From contig JBJLAO010000003.1 in the NCBI GenBank assembly GCA_045568635.1, positions 62,001 to 126,000 of the forward strand: a DNA stretch of 64,000 bases, written 5' to 3'. Origin of the DNA: MedAcidi-G1 sp000817085 (GTDB taxonomy: Bacteria > Actinomycetota > Acidimicrobiia > Acidimicrobiales > MedAcidi-G1). The notes under the pieces are model-generated. The model was not told the DNA's origin, made no database searches, and saw nothing but the letters and a program-made list of their open reading frames with translations. Below, piece by piece: positions 23,506 to 32,882 of the stretch. The number at the start of each line of letters is the position of its first letter. The first letter of the stretch is position 1. The position numbers were made by a program, and so were the translations under genes.

Positions 23506-25464
23506 TTATCCACTTATTAATTCGATTGGAGTTTCCGGCAATCCTAGGGCAGTCCCCGGAGGTTCTTGTCGAGTGATTAGACCGCTAGATGGTCCGTCAA
23601 CTGCAACAGAACGGAATCCAGCTGCAGCTAATCTGGATTCTGCTGCATCGACTGAAAGTCCGATCACATCGGGAATAGATCGTGGTTCAGGTCCGGTTGA
23701 GACTAATATTTCAACTTCTGAACCACCTCTAACATAACTTTGAGAGGGAGGTTCGAAGGCTACTACGTAACCTTTGGGTACAAATTCGTCTCTCACGCCT
23801 ATGCGACGCGCAATTAATCCTAAAGTTTCTAATGCCGCTTCAACTTCGGAAACCCCACGGCCTTCTAGGCCAATTGGTATAACCACCGGAACTCGTCCAT
23901 CCGATACAAGCAAATCAACGCTTCCTCCTAGTGGCAGTTCCGTCATGGGCGCAAGAACATTTACAATCATTCCAGCTGCGAAAGTTTCACTGTAAGCGTA
24001 TGAAATCTCACCTACTTTTAAGCCAGCCGACTGGATTAGTATTTCTGCGCCTTGGAGACTCTTACCTACTAAGTCAATAGGTATCTGGACGCGTTCTGCC
24101 CCAAGAGAAATAACTAAAACTACGGTCTCATTTTCTTCTAAAGCAGTCCCTCCAATGGGCTCTGTAGCTAGTACTTCCCCTTCAACTGTGTTATCAAGAC
24201 GATCAAAACGTTCCTCTACGCTCCAGCCCAAAGCAACAATTAACTCTCGTGCGCTGTCTCCTGAAGAACCCACAAGTTGAGGCAAAGTTCTTGATTCTGT
24301 TTTCGTTGCTTCCCATAAAAACGCCCCTATAGCAGTAACACCCACGACCAATAAGCTTGCTAATACTGCATTTACCAAACGTCGTCTTGAAGGCTTTGCC
24401 GACTCAGCCCGTTTTGGTTCTGATCCAACTGCAACGGTTTCTATTCTTTCTGTAGGAAGATCCGGTGAGGAAGAAATACTTTGAGAAACTAGAGGTTCTT
24501 CACCTGACAAAGGAGCTGCCCCTATCTCTCCTGGTCCAACAAAAGGTAAAGGTTCAGGTCGGGACATTTCACTTGCGACATCAATCAGCATCTTGCCTAG
24601 CTCTCCAGCTGTAGGCCGTTCTTCTGCATTAGCCGAACCTGCTCTTTGAACTACTGGTGATAGAGCACCCAAACTTTCCGGAATTGGAACATTTTGACCT
24701 TCTCTAGCTCTCAAAGTTCCAATAACCGTATTCTCAACAAATGGAAGATGCCCTGTGCATGCTTCGACTATGCATAAAGCCAAGGAATAGATATCAGATT
24801 TAACTCCTAAGGTAAGTCCGCTGGCCTGTTCGGGTGATGCATATCGAGCGGTACCTACATATCCGCGCAAACCGCCCAATTCATCTAGTTGTGGCCCAGA
24901 ATTGGAAATTTCTGCCTGAGTTGCATCTGCTAATGCAGCTGCTAGTCCAAAATCTGCAATTCGTAAATGACCGTCTTGCCCAAATAGAAGATTTGCAGGT
25001 TTAAGGTCTCGATGTATTATCCCCTGAGCGTGAGCGTGGTCGAGAGCTCTACATGCTTCGAGAGTGATTTGCAATATTTGTGAGGGACTGAGAGTTCTTC
25101 CACTGTCTAAAATACTTCTAAGGCTCCCACCGCCTAGATATTCAGTTACTAAATAAGCTTGTTCATCAACTCCCCAATCAAAAACTCGCACCGTGTGAGA
25201 ACTTGTAAGGGAAGCAGAAATTTTGGCTTCTGTTTTAAATCGTTCTATAAATCCTGGGTATTGAGCAAGTTTGGTATGTAAAATTTTTACTGCTACTTGA
25301 CGATTTAAACTCAAATCAATAGCTAGGTACACGGAACCAGATCCACCTGTCCCTACAATATTTTGGAGTCTGTACCTACCACCAAATGTGCGACCAGACA
25401 TATTTTGAGGACCCCAAGAACTTCCCTTGCCAAAAGATCCAGAATCTCTTCGTTTTTCTACCAC
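23506..25464 (-). CDS. Serine/threonine protein kinase with PASTA domains (PknB-like)
   Basis: 652 residues. A cytoplasmic kinase domain (about 30-300) has the glycine loop GTGGSGSV, Lys60, HRDLKPAN with catalytic Asp153, DFG at 171-173, and GTARYASPEQ. A linker rich in Glu/Pro/Ser follows (300-360), then one membrane helix (363-384) and four extracellular PASTA repeats to the end. PASTA kinases sense muropeptides or lipid II and govern cell-wall growth and division. The sequence can start at GTG 25464 (inside the palindrome) or at ATG 25401, just before SGRTFGGRYRL. The neighbouring gatCAB operon follows on the same strand. Confidence 0.93.
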   Translation of the reverse strand: MVEKRRDSGSFGKGSSWGPQNMSGRTFGGRYRLQNIVGTGGSGSVYLAIDLSLNRQVAVKILHTKLAQYPGFIERFKTEAKISASLTSSHTVRVFDWGVDEQAYLVTEYLGGGSLRSILDSGRTLSPSQILQITLEACRALDHAHAQGIIHRDLKPANLLFGQDGHLRIADFGLAAALADATQAEISNSGPQLDELGGLRGYVGTARYASPEQASGLTLGVKSDIYSLALCIVEACTGHLPFVENTVIGTLRAREGQNVPIPESLGALSPVVQRAGSANAEERPTAGELGKMLIDVASEMSRPEPLPFVGPGEIGAAPLSGEEPLVSQSISSSPDLPTERIETVAVGSEPKRAESAKPSRRRLVNAVLASLLVVGVTAIGAFLWEATKTESRTLPQLVGSSGDSARELIVALGWSVEERFDRLDNTVEGEVLATEPIGGTALEENETVVLVISLGAERVQIPIDLVGKSLQGAEILIQSAGLKVGEISYAYSETFAAGMIVNVLAPMTELPLGGSVDLLVSDGRVPVVIPIGLEGRGVSEVEAALETLGLIARRIGVRDEFVPKGYVVAFEPPSQSYVRGGSEVEILVSTGPEPRSIPDVIGLSVDAAESRLAAAGFRSVAVDGPSSGLITRQEPPGTALGLPETPIELISG

Positions 25465-25500
25465 ATAGAAAGGTTACCTCTAGGTAACCTTTCTATGTGG
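25461..25500. promoter_or_regulatory. Perfect 40-bp palindrome containing mirror-image leaderless promoters
   Basis: Left arm CCACATAGAAAGGTTACC (25461-25478) and right arm (25483-25500) are exact inverted complements around TCTA. Both divergent genes start with GTG within the arms: 25462-25464 (minus) and 25497-25499 (plus). On each strand TAACCT lies six bases before the GTG, the -10 spacing of leaderless actinobacterial promoters. The two start regions are therefore identical down to the base, and two polymerases could hardly bind at once. A bidirectional terminator makes no sense between divergent genes. Confidence 0.6.
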
Positions 25501-25910
25501 CGCATCGTAACTCAATTATTATCTGTTCTCTTCTTGCTCTTGGAATAGCTGTACTGGTATTAGCCGGACTGATTGCTGATGGAAGTAACGATGACATCGT
25601 ATTGAATTCAAATCCCGGAGTGTTAGAGCTAATACCGAGTCGCGGTGACGAAGTTATAGCTCAAACAAATGTGGGTGTTGTTTTTTCATCTACCTGGACA
25701 GGCGAAATTATCAGCATCGGAGATACCCAAATTCCCCTTGATCAGCAACGAGTCGAACGTGCTTTAAACTCGGTGGTATTTAGGCCTGAGGATGGGAAAA
25801 TAATTGACCGACTGCCAGCCGGGAACATTTGTGCTTCGGTTGCCTATTGGGAGGTTCAAACACCTAGTAGAAAATCAAACTTGAATTGGTGTTTTCGAGT
25901 TATTGGGTGA
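25497..25910 (+). CDS. Membrane-anchored extracytoplasmic protein with Ig-like domain
   Basis: 137 residues. An N-terminal hydrophobic segment (SIIICSLLALGIAVLVLAGLI, residues 6-26) is a signal anchor. The remainder looks like a small beta-sandwich: PGVLELIPSRGDEVIAQ, IISIGDTQIPLDQQ, VVFRPEDGKIIDRLPAG, then a Cys pair (NICASVAYW and NWCFRVIG) that could form a disulfide outside the cell. I recall similar unnamed proteins in Acidimicrobiia but know no function. Its GTG start mirrors that of the divergent PASTA kinase, so joint regulation with cell-wall signalling is likely. Confidence 0.65.
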   Translation: MAHRNSIIICSLLALGIAVLVLAGLIADGSNDDIVLNSNPGVLELIPSRGDEVIAQTNVGVVFSSTWTGEIISIGDTQIPLDQQRVERALNSVVFRPEDGKIIDRLPAGNICASVAYWEVQTPSRKSNLNWCFRVIG

Positions 25911-25914
25911 AAAT

Positions 25915-27972
25915 TTATTTTGGTAAATTTCCATTCTTTATTAGATTTTCAAATGCCGTCTCATCTATAACCGGAACATCAAACTTTTCTGCTTGCTCTA
26001 GTTTTGACCCACCTCCTTCACCTGCAAGTAAGTAAGTTGTTTTAGCCGAAACACTCCCAGGAGATTTACCGCCTCTTTCTTTTATAATTTTGCGAGCTTC
26101 TTCTCTGCTTAAGCCTTGCAACCTACCTGTTACGACAATGGTCATACCTAAAAGAGTCTTATCCTGATCGTCTAAAAGTAGTGACTCAGATTTTGGATTG
26201 ACTCCCAGATGTTGGAGCCTCGAGATTAAATCAACGTTACGTTCATTTGTAAACCATTCAAAAACACTCATAGCAATTTTTGGTCCCAATCCATCAATAA
26301 CCTCTAGATCTTGCATTTGCACTTTTTTTAATACTTCAAGATCTTGGAAATTTTCTGATATCAACTGAGCAACTGTGGTTCCTACATGTGGGATTCTTAA
26401 GCCAAACAACAATCTTCCCAAATCCATAGACCGAGCCTCTTCGATTGCATTTTTCAGATTTGTAACAGATAACTCTCCGAAGCCTTCCATTTCGGAAATG
26501 CGTTCGAAATCGATTCGAAATATGTCAGAAACATCGTTTATCAAACCCTCTGACACGAATAAGTCAACTCTTTGTTCCCCAAAACCTTCGATATCCATTG
26601 CACCTCGTGATACAAAATGTTCTATTCGTCCACGAATTTGTCGCGGACACTCATAGTTGTTGCAAAAAGTTGCCGCCTCTCCTTCTGTTCGTTCTAATTG
26701 TTCTTTGCAGGCCGGACAAGAAGTAGGAAATTCCCATGGGCGAGTGTTTGCCGGCCTTTCACTTATAACAGGCCTTAGAACTTCAGGTATTACGTCCCCA
26801 GCCTTACGAACAACTACTAAATCACCGGGCCTTACATCCTTTTCTTTCACTTGGTCAGCATTATGAAGGGTGGCTGTACCTACTGTTGACCCACCTACAA
26901 AAACAGGCTCTAATTTCGCGAATGGGGTAGCTTGCCCCCCTGGACCTATTGAAACTTCAATATCAATTAGTCGGGTTGTTCTTTCTTCAGGCGGGAGCTT
27001 GTATGCGATTGCCCAACGTGGTGCTCTTGCGGTAGTTCCTAATTGCTTCTGTAGAACTAAATCGTCGACTTTAATCACAACACCATCTATCTCATAGTCG
27101 AGGTCATGTCGCATATTTTCAATATTTTCTATGTATGAAACAACTTTTCTAAAGTCAGTAAATTTCTTAGCATGTTCATTAATGGGAAATCCTAAACTTT
27201 TTAACCAATACAGAGTTTCAAGATGTCCACTTATCGTAGGCGAGCCTTTGGTCGCTCCTATCTGATAAGCCCAAAATGAGAGATTACGAGAGGCGGTAAC
27301 CTTCGAGTCTTTTTGTCTCAGTGAACCCGCTGCCGTATTACGTGGATTTGCAAAAGAAGGTTCGTTTAAAGATGCCCGCGAATGGTTAAGAGCATTAAAA
27401 GCTTCTATACCTAAATATACTTCGCCTCGAACTTCTAAAACTTCTGGGGCTTCTTTACCAAGAATTTTTGGAACATCAGAAATAGTCAAAACGTTTTCTG
27501 TAACGTCTTCGCCTATAAATCCGTCTCCGCGAGTAGCAGCTTGAACTAATTGACCTTTCTCATAACGTATTGAAACAGCTAATCCGTCAAACTTTAATTC
27601 ACAAGTCCACGCAGAAATTTTTTGTTCAGTCTCTAAGCGCCTCTGCACTTTGTCGGTCCAAGAGCTAAGTTGATCTTTATCAAATGCATTGTCTAATGAT
27701 TGCATTGGCACATGGTGCTTTACTTCGGCAAAAGGTGTGTTCTTTCTGCCTCCCACTGTTGCACTAGGTGAGTTTGGATCAGCTAAATGGGGATACTTTT
27801 TTTCTAAATCAAGCAATTCTCGCCATAGTAGATCGAAATCGGAGTCGAGTATTTCTGGAACGCCCTGCCCATGATATAAATCGTTATGAAATCTAATAAG
27901 TTCGCCAAGTTCGCTCAGACGCGATAAGGCTTTGTCATCGTCATCTTCATCAGAAAAATTACCTTTAACCAC
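25915..27972 (-). CDS. ligA: NAD+-dependent DNA ligase
   Basis: 685 residues with the complete bacterial ligase layout: Ia domain (FHNDLYH), adenylation domain with Lys127 in CELKFDG, GEDVTENV, and EVRGEVYL, OB fold, zinc finger (CPACKEQL to CNNYECP), helix-hairpin-helix repeats (MEGFGELSVTNL, IDGLGPKIAMSV) and a C-terminal BRCT domain (LLGMTIVVTGRLQGLSREEA). It seals nicks in replication and repair. GTG start. The 3' end is 4 bases from the end of the anchored protein gene. Confidence 0.97.
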   Translation of the reverse strand: MVKGNFSDEDDDDKALSRLSELGELIRFHNDLYHGQGVPEILDSDFDLLWRELLDLEKKYPHLADPNSPSATVGGRKNTPFAEVKHHVPMQSLDNAFDKDQLSSWTDKVQRRLETEQKISAWTCELKFDGLAVSIRYEKGQLVQAATRGDGFIGEDVTENVLTISDVPKILGKEAPEVLEVRGEVYLGIEAFNALNHSRASLNEPSFANPRNTAAGSLRQKDSKVTASRNLSFWAYQIGATKGSPTISGHLETLYWLKSLGFPINEHAKKFTDFRKVVSYIENIENMRHDLDYEIDGVVIKVDDLVLQKQLGTTARAPRWAIAYKLPPEERTTRLIDIEVSIGPGGQATPFAKLEPVFVGGSTVGTATLHNADQVKEKDVRPGDLVVVRKAGDVIPEVLRPVISERPANTRPWEFPTSCPACKEQLERTEGEAATFCNNYECPRQIRGRIEHFVSRGAMDIEGFGEQRVDLFVSEGLINDVSDIFRIDFERISEMEGFGELSVTNLKNAIEEARSMDLGRLLFGLRIPHVGTTVAQLISENFQDLEVLKKVQMQDLEVIDGLGPKIAMSVFEWFTNERNVDLISRLQHLGVNPKSESLLLDDQDKTLLGMTIVVTGRLQGLSREEARKIIKERGGKSPGSVSAKTTYLLAGEGGGSKLEQAEKFDVPVIDETAFENLIKNGNLPK

Positions 27973-28005
27973 AGTTCGATAATACCGTTGCCCCGCGATT
28001 AGTCC

Positions 28006-28938
28006 GTGACGGTGCAGAAACCCTCTAGTGTGCTCTTTGTGAAACTTTTGTTTAATGACCCCCTTGGAAGGCGTAGCGAGTCTGTTACTACCGGAATAAT
28101 GAGAGTTATCTGGCTATCTTTGCCTCTATTATGCGGTCCATCTCTTGCGGATAGTTTTAATGACTACAAATTGCTATTAAGAACAACTGTTTCAATTGGC
28201 CTTTGGTCTTTATGGGCTTTAATACTTTTATCGACCTTGATCCCGACCCCAATTTCTTTGGCGATAATTAGGATCGGAGCGCCTGCTGCTGCGGCCATTT
28301 GTTTCTGGAGCACTTTAGAAACTAATGGTTCACTTTCAGGAATCATCAGTCTTACAGCTGCAGCTATCGCAGCTTCTGTTGCTCTTTCAGCACCTTTAGG
28401 AGACAGATTTTCTGATGGTGCTTCTTATGGCGATGAACGTCGTTTTCTTCTTAGAGCACCCGGTCCTGTCTCACTTTTATTTGGACCTTTAGCATGGCTT
28501 ACTTCTTTATCAGGTTTAACCATAGGGCCGATTCTTTTACTGAACAAAAACTTTTTACTTGGCTCATTAATGACTTTATGCGGCTTCCCTCTTTCAGCAA
28601 TAGCTTCAAATGCTATATATCAATTAGGGAAACGTTGGATTGTGTTAGTTCCAGCGGGAATAGTCTTACACGACCATTTGTCTGTTGGAGATCCGACTCT
28701 TATACCTAGAAACCAACTAGAAAATTTTTCACCTGCAAAAGTTGAAACTAATGCTTTAGATCTCAGTCAAAGTGCTTTCGGTTTATCATTGGAAATCCGG
28801 TGCTTCACTCCTCTTACAATGATGCTTAAAAAGGGAACTAGAAAAACTATAAATGAAAGTTTCGTTGTCGAAAGCTTTCTAATAAATCCTGTGAGACCTA
28901 ATGTTTTGCTAGCAGAAGCTGAAAAACGAGAGCTATAA
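28006..28938 (+). CDS. Unidentified multi-pass membrane protein
   Basis: 310 residues with about five or six hydrophobic segments (around 30-48, 60-82, 84-100, 108-128, 150-205), then a soluble C-terminal third (RWIVLVPAGIVLHDHLSVGDPTLIPRNQLENFSPA). The last part looks like a PH-like or DUF-type cytoplasmic domain. I do not recognise the family. GTG start, divergent from ligA with a 33-base spacer. It ends 6 bases before the mnmA stop, tail to tail. Confidence 0.6.
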   Translation: MTVQKPSSVLFVKLLFNDPLGRRSESVTTGIMRVIWLSLPLLCGPSLADSFNDYKLLLRTTVSIGLWSLWALILLSTLIPTPISLAIIRIGAPAAAAICFWSTLETNGSLSGIISLTAAAIAASVALSAPLGDRFSDGASYGDERRFLLRAPGPVSLLFGPLAWLTSLSGLTIGPILLLNKNFLLGSLMTLCGFPLSAIASNAIYQLGKRWIVLVPAGIVLHDHLSVGDPTLIPRNQLENFSPAKVETNALDLSQSAFGLSLEIRCFTPLTMMLKKGTRKTINESFVVESFLINPVRPNVLLAEAEKREL

Positions 28939-28944
28939 GTTCAA

Positions 28945-29973
28945 TCAAATGGCAATTGCTCCGCCTATGACTTGGTTTTCTTTATAAAAAACAAGACTTT
29001 GGCCTGAGGCAACTCGCGAATGAGCATCTTTCCATACAAGTAAACCCTCTTCCACCTTTGCCAATTTTGGTTTCCCGTGTGCACTCGTTTGAACAAGGAA
29101 CTCCCCTCCAGTTTTTTCTGCAGACCAAAGAAGATCTCTAAATTCTGTTTGTTTAACTAAAAGCTGATCAGGAGTTCCGACAGTAACTGTGGCTGATTCA
29201 ACGTCAATATTGTTCACGTACCTTGGCTCTTTACCTCCTGCTAAAAGCATGCCTCGCCTTTGTCCAATAGTAACTAACTCTATTGCTTCAACTTGGCCCA
29301 CTTCGGATCCATTTTCATCTACTACCCGTCCAGAGGTCAAAGGGATTCTCTGCCGCAAAAAGTCAGCTCTTCCCTTTTCACGCGTAATAAAGCAAACATC
29401 TTGACTATCAGGTTTCGTTGCAACCCTAAGGCCTAAACTATTTGCTTTCTCTCTAACTTGATCTTTAGTCATCTCTCCGATCGGGAGACGTAGTGAGGAA
29501 ATCTGCTTTTGATCCAACATATAAAGAACATACGATTGGTCTTTTGCTTCATCTTCCGCCCTTGCGATACGTAAGGTTTCATTTTTTTGTTTCACTATCC
29601 GGGCATGATGCCCGGTGACTATTTTTTCGAAACCAAGCGCTTTTGCTCTGTTAAGTAGTCGATCAAATTTGATGTGCCTATTGCATTCAATACATGGGTT
29701 TGGAGTTAGACCTGCCGAGTGGGCTTTCACATAAGGAGCAACTACATATTCATCAAAATCTTCCCCCAGATTGAAAACATGATGCTCTATACCCAATGCA
29801 TCTGCCACTCTTCTTGCATCATCTACATCTGAAACGGAACAGCATCCAGAATCTGATTCCCCACCCCAAAGTTTAAGTGTCACCCCAACAACGTCATCCC
29901 CATTCTCGCGGGCGAGAGCAGCTGCTACTGACGAATCAACTCCTCCTGACATGGCAACCATTACCCTCGTCAT
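28945..29973 (-). CDS. mnmA: tRNA-specific 2-thiouridylase
   Basis: 342 residues. An N-type ATP-pyrophosphatase that places sulfur on U34 of Lys, Glu and Gln tRNAs. Visible: the PP-loop SGGVDSS (9-15), the catalytic Cys in NPCIECNRHIKFDRLL, the second Cys in SQDVCFI, the tRNA-contact segment GHHARI, and the C-terminal beta-barrel (YVNNIDVESATVTVG). It overlaps the cysteine desulfurase stop by four bases, and that enzyme probably provides the persulfide. Confidence 0.95.
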   Translation of the reverse strand: MTRVMVAMSGGVDSSVAAALARENGDDVVGVTLKLWGGESDSGCCSVSDVDDARRVADALGIEHHVFNLGEDFDEYVVAPYVKAHSAGLTPNPCIECNRHIKFDRLLNRAKALGFEKIVTGHHARIVKQKNETLRIARAEDEAKDQSYVLYMLDQKQISSLRLPIGEMTKDQVREKANSLGLRVATKPDSQDVCFITREKGRADFLRQRIPLTSGRVVDENGSEVGQVEAIELVTIGQRRGMLLAGGKEPRYVNNIDVESATVTVGTPDQLLVKQTEFRDLLWSAEKTGGEFLVQTSAHGKPKLAKVEEGLLVWKDAHSRVASGQSLVFYKENQVIGGAIAI

Positions 29974-31106
29974 TTTTTAAACTCCCTTAGTTGTTCAACT
30001 GAATTAGGAACGACCGTTAATGCGTATTCTATTTCCTCTTCAGTTGTAGTTTGACCTAATGAGAATCTAATTGAACCTCCAGCTGTCTTTAGGTCTACCC
30101 CCATAGCTTGTAAAACATGTGATGCTTCTTGCGCCCCACTCGCGCATGATGAAGCTGCGCTCGCATACACGCCTTCATTTTCTAGTAGAAAAAGCAGTGC
30201 TTCATTTTCTATATTTTTGAAACAAAGATGTGCTATCCCAGGCGTTCTGGGTGTTTTCTGTGACAACGTTCGGCTTGTTCCACTAATTTTCTCAATCAAT
30301 CCATTTTCTAATTTATCTCTAAGCTTGGTGACCTTTTCGTTTATATCTAACCGCTCAACTTGAATTAAACGGGCTGCTTCTCCCAGTCCTACAATTGCTG
30401 GAACATTTTGAGTTCCGCTGCGTCTTTCTCTTTCTTGCCCTCCTCCGCGAATTACAGGTGACAAATTAACGCCGTCTTTTAAGATTAGAGCCCCTGCGCC
30501 TTTGGGGCCGCCAAATTTATGACCAGTAAGACTTACTAAATGAACCTTTTTAGAAAATCCGGTTATATCCAACCATGAAGTAGCTTGAACCGCGTCTGTA
30601 TGAATCATAGTTTCTGGTGTTTTCTCTAATACCAAATCAGCAATTCTATCGATGTTATTGATTACCCCAGTCTCATTATTCGCCGTCATTATGGAAACTA
30701 AAGAAATATCATTGAATGAATCTAAAATATTGGCCAAACTTTCGAGATCGACTCTTCCAGTGTCATCTGTAGGTGCCACTATCCCACCAGACTCTCTAAC
30801 AGGTTCTAATACCGCGGGGTGTTCGGTTGCGGAACACAGCGCTTGACCACCTTTGGCACCTAGTACACCATCTATCGCTAAATTATCTGACTCTGTTCCT
30901 CCGCTAGTGAAAATTACATTACCGGGTTCTGCTCCAACTAGTGAAGCCACGTGGTCTCGCGCATCGTCTATAGCTCTGCGAGCTTCACGTGCCAATCGAT
31001 GAGATCCTGATGGATTGCCTGGGTGATCTGAAAGCCAAGGCAACATTGCTTGAATTACCTCTTGTCGCACAGGCGTACTGGCAGCATGGTCGAGGTATGT
31101 TTCCAT
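29970..31106 (-). CDS. Cysteine desulfurase (IscS/NifS family)
   Basis: 378 residues, a class V PLP aminotransferase-fold enzyme converting cysteine to alanine plus an enzyme persulfide. Visible: YLDHAASTPVR, FTSGGTESDNLAIDG, HTDAVQATSWLD, the PLP Lys in SLTGHKFGGPKGAGAL, RRSGTQNV and the mobile catalytic Cys in ASSCASGAQEASHVL. The short active-site loop is of the group I (IscS-like) kind. Coupled to mnmA, so it feeds tRNA thiolation and perhaps iron-sulfur assembly with the NifU-like protein at 32515. Confidence 0.93.
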   Translation of the reverse strand: METYLDHAASTPVRQEVIQAMLPWLSDHPGNPSGSHRLAREARRAIDDARDHVASLVGAEPGNVIFTSGGTESDNLAIDGVLGAKGGQALCSATEHPAVLEPVRESGGIVAPTDDTGRVDLESLANILDSFNDISLVSIMTANNETGVINNIDRIADLVLEKTPETMIHTDAVQATSWLDITGFSKKVHLVSLTGHKFGGPKGAGALILKDGVNLSPVIRGGGQERERRSGTQNVPAIVGLGEAARLIQVERLDINEKVTKLRDKLENGLIEKISGTSRTLSQKTPRTPGIAHLCFKNIENEALLFLLENEGVYASAASSCASGAQEASHVLQAMGVDLKTAGGSIRFSLGQTTTEEEIEYALTVVPNSVEQLREFKK

Positions 31107-31159
31107 TCTTTTAGGCTAAAGGCAACTACTTAACGAGCAAAAAAAAGGCATAATTAACA

Positions 31160-31600
31160 ATGGTTTTTATAAAAATAAATATTGAAATAAATGCTCCAAC
31201 TGAGACAGTTTGGAATGCTATTTCTGACATTCGAACTCATGTTGATTGGATGACAGACGCTTCAGAAATAAAAATTACCTCTGAACATACCGAAGGAAAG
31301 GGAGTTACTTTCGACTGTGAAACACGTGTAGGCCCGCTTAGAACAACCGACAAAATGGAAATAACTGAGTGGGTTTCGAATGAAATAATGGCAATCAGCC
31401 ACAATGGTCTCGTCTCAGGAAAAGGTAAATTCCAACTAGAGAAAACTTCAAACTCGATGACTCTTTTCAAATGGGAGGAAAATCTTAAGTTCCCTCTTTA
31501 TTTTGGTGGCGAAATAACAGGATTTTTTGCAAAACCAATACTCAAGAAAATTTGGAAAAAAAATCTTCACAAACTAAAACATCTTGTTGAAAATTCTTAG
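31160..31600 (+). CDS. SRPBCC/polyketide-cyclase-like ligand-binding protein
   Basis: 146 residues with the START/Bet v1 pattern: an initial strand FIKINIEINAPTETVWNAISDIRTHVDWM, a central antiparallel sheet (GVTFDCETRVGPLRTTDKMEI), and a long C-terminal helix (FFAKPILKKIWKKNLHKLKHLVE). Such proteins bind lipids or hydrophobic molecules; no specific ligand can be named. CATAAT followed by five bases and the ATG suggests a leaderless transcript. Flanked by the desulfurase (divergent) and the rhomboid gene (convergent, 5 bases apart). Confidence 0.75.
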   Translation: MVFIKINIEINAPTETVWNAISDIRTHVDWMTDASEIKITSEHTEGKGVTFDCETRVGPLRTTDKMEITEWVSNEIMAISHNGLVSGKGKFQLEKTSNSMTLFKWEENLKFPLYFGGEITGFFAKPILKKIWKKNLHKLKHLVENS

Positions 31601-31605
31601 CTCTA

Positions 31606-32508
31606 TTAACCCAATAGTGGGTCGTACCAATACTCTGAAGCCCAAATACAAGAAAAACCAAAAGCAGCTGCGATTATGAATGGCAAAAGAAGTCTTAAAT
31701 AACCTGCTACGCGTTTTTTGTTAATCTCATCAATTAACCAACCAATAAGCAGACCACCTAGGAGTCCTCCCAAATGGCCTCCAACTGAAATATTGGGTCG
31801 AGCGAAAGTAAAAATCAGATTTATGATTAATAGACTTCCAATTCCATTTGACCAAGGACTTACTCCTCGACGGAACTGGTAAATAACCGTTGCGCCCATT
31901 AATCCAAACACCGCCCCTGAGGCTCCAACAGTTAAAGCAAGAGGATCGAGCAACATAACTCCCAAGGCTCCTGACAATAGGGAACCAAAATACAAAATTA
32001 AATAACTTGTTGCTCCTAATTGCCTTTCGAGTTGGCTACCTAGCATCCACAGTAGGAACATATTGAATGCCAGATGTATGACGCCTGCATGCAGAAAGCC
32101 TCCTGTAAACATTCTCCACCATTCACCTTCGGCTATACCTACGTAATCAATTGAGAACGCAGAAAGAACTCGGCCGTATCCAACTAAGCCGAAATCAATC
32201 GTTATTTCTCCGCCACCTGAAGATAGTGACCCTCCTCTAAAAATAGTTACTAAAAAAAACAACAAGTTAACTGCTATAAGTGATCTTGTAATTAGTGATT
32301 GTTCAGAAATATTCCCAATTTGACTGGTAGATCTTGTAAATAATTTAGGTTTCTTTCGATAATTAATGTTCTGGGGAGATATACACGCCGGACAATGAAA
32401 ACCAACAGAAGCAGTGTGCATGCATTCTGCGCAAACTCGACGCTCACACCGTTGACAAGTAACTCCGGCATACCTATCGGAATGCCAATAACAATTTTCG
32501 TTAGTCAT
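31606..32508 (-). CDS. Rhomboid-family intramembrane serine protease with N-terminal zinc finger
   Basis: 300 residues. N-terminal B-box-like zinc finger with Cys6, His9, Cys18, Cys21, Cys26, Cys29, Cys39, Cys42, an arrangement common in actinobacterial rhomboids. Six or seven membrane helices follow. Active-site motifs: GFLHAGVIHLAFNMFLLWMLG in TM2, catalytic Ser in GASGAVFGLMG, and His in GGHLGGLLGGLLIGWL. It would cleave transmembrane segments of unknown substrates. The NifU-like gene ends 6 bases upstream, so the two may be co-transcribed. Confidence 0.92.
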   Translation of the reverse strand: MTNENCYWHSDRYAGVTCQRCERRVCAECMHTASVGFHCPACISPQNINYRKKPKLFTRSTSQIGNISEQSLITRSLIAVNLLFFLVTIFRGGSLSSGGGEITIDFGLVGYGRVLSAFSIDYVGIAEGEWWRMFTGGFLHAGVIHLAFNMFLLWMLGSQLERQLGATSYLILYFGSLLSGALGVMLLDPLALTVGASGAVFGLMGATVIYQFRRGVSPWSNGIGSLLIINLIFTFARPNISVGGHLGGLLGGLLIGWLIDEINKKRVAGYLRLLLPFIIAAAFGFSCIWASEYWYDPLLG

Positions 32509-32514
32509 TTTTTC

Positions 32515-32814
32515 CTAAAGAGTTACTGCTGTTCCCTCATCTGAAATAGCTTCACCCAGATTGTGAACGGAAGTTATTTCTGGAACTCTTTCTTTTAGAA
32601 TTCTCTCTATCCCAGCTTTCATTGTTTGATCTGAGGAATCGCAACTCACGCACGCTCCAATTAGCTCAACGGTAACTTCTCCAGTTTTTTCGTTAACCTC
32701 ATGCAACACAACATCACCTTCGTCTGCTTGAAGTGCAGGTCTGATAATTTCTATTACCTCTTTAACGAGGGTTTCTAGATCTCTATCCGATTCTTTTACT
32801 GAAACATTTGTCAT
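32515..32814 (-). CDS. NifU C-terminal-domain (Nfu-type) iron-sulfur scaffold
   Basis: 99 residues from the ATG at 32814 (TNVSVKESDRDLETLV). The NifU domain shows VIEIIRPALQADEGDVVLHEV and the cluster ligands in GACVSCDSS. The usual motif is CxxC preceded by G-x-C; here it is C-V-S-C, complete. It probably receives a 4Fe-4S cluster and passes it to apoproteins such as the IlvD dehydratase or WhiB. An upstream extension to 32967 is in frame but unlike the family, so it is excluded. Confidence 0.9.
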   Translation of the reverse strand: MTNVSVKESDRDLETLVKEVIEIIRPALQADEGDVVLHEVNEKTGEVTVELIGACVSCDSSDQTMKAGIERILKERVPEITSVHNLGEAISDEGTAVTL

Positions 32815-32870
32815 ACTTATAGTTTCGCACGAGTATTGGCTGACTACACCCACTTCTGCAAGATTGGCAA

Positions 32871-32876
32871 TATTCT
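32871..32876 (+). promoter_or_regulatory. Probable -10 box of a leaderless small-protein gene
   Basis: TATTCT lies six bases before the GTG at 32883, the same spacing as at 3628 and 25485. There is no Shine-Dalgarno sequence. A second TATAAT at 32897 lies inside the reading frame and could drive a shorter form. Confidence 0.35.
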
Positions 32877-32882
32877 TAACTG

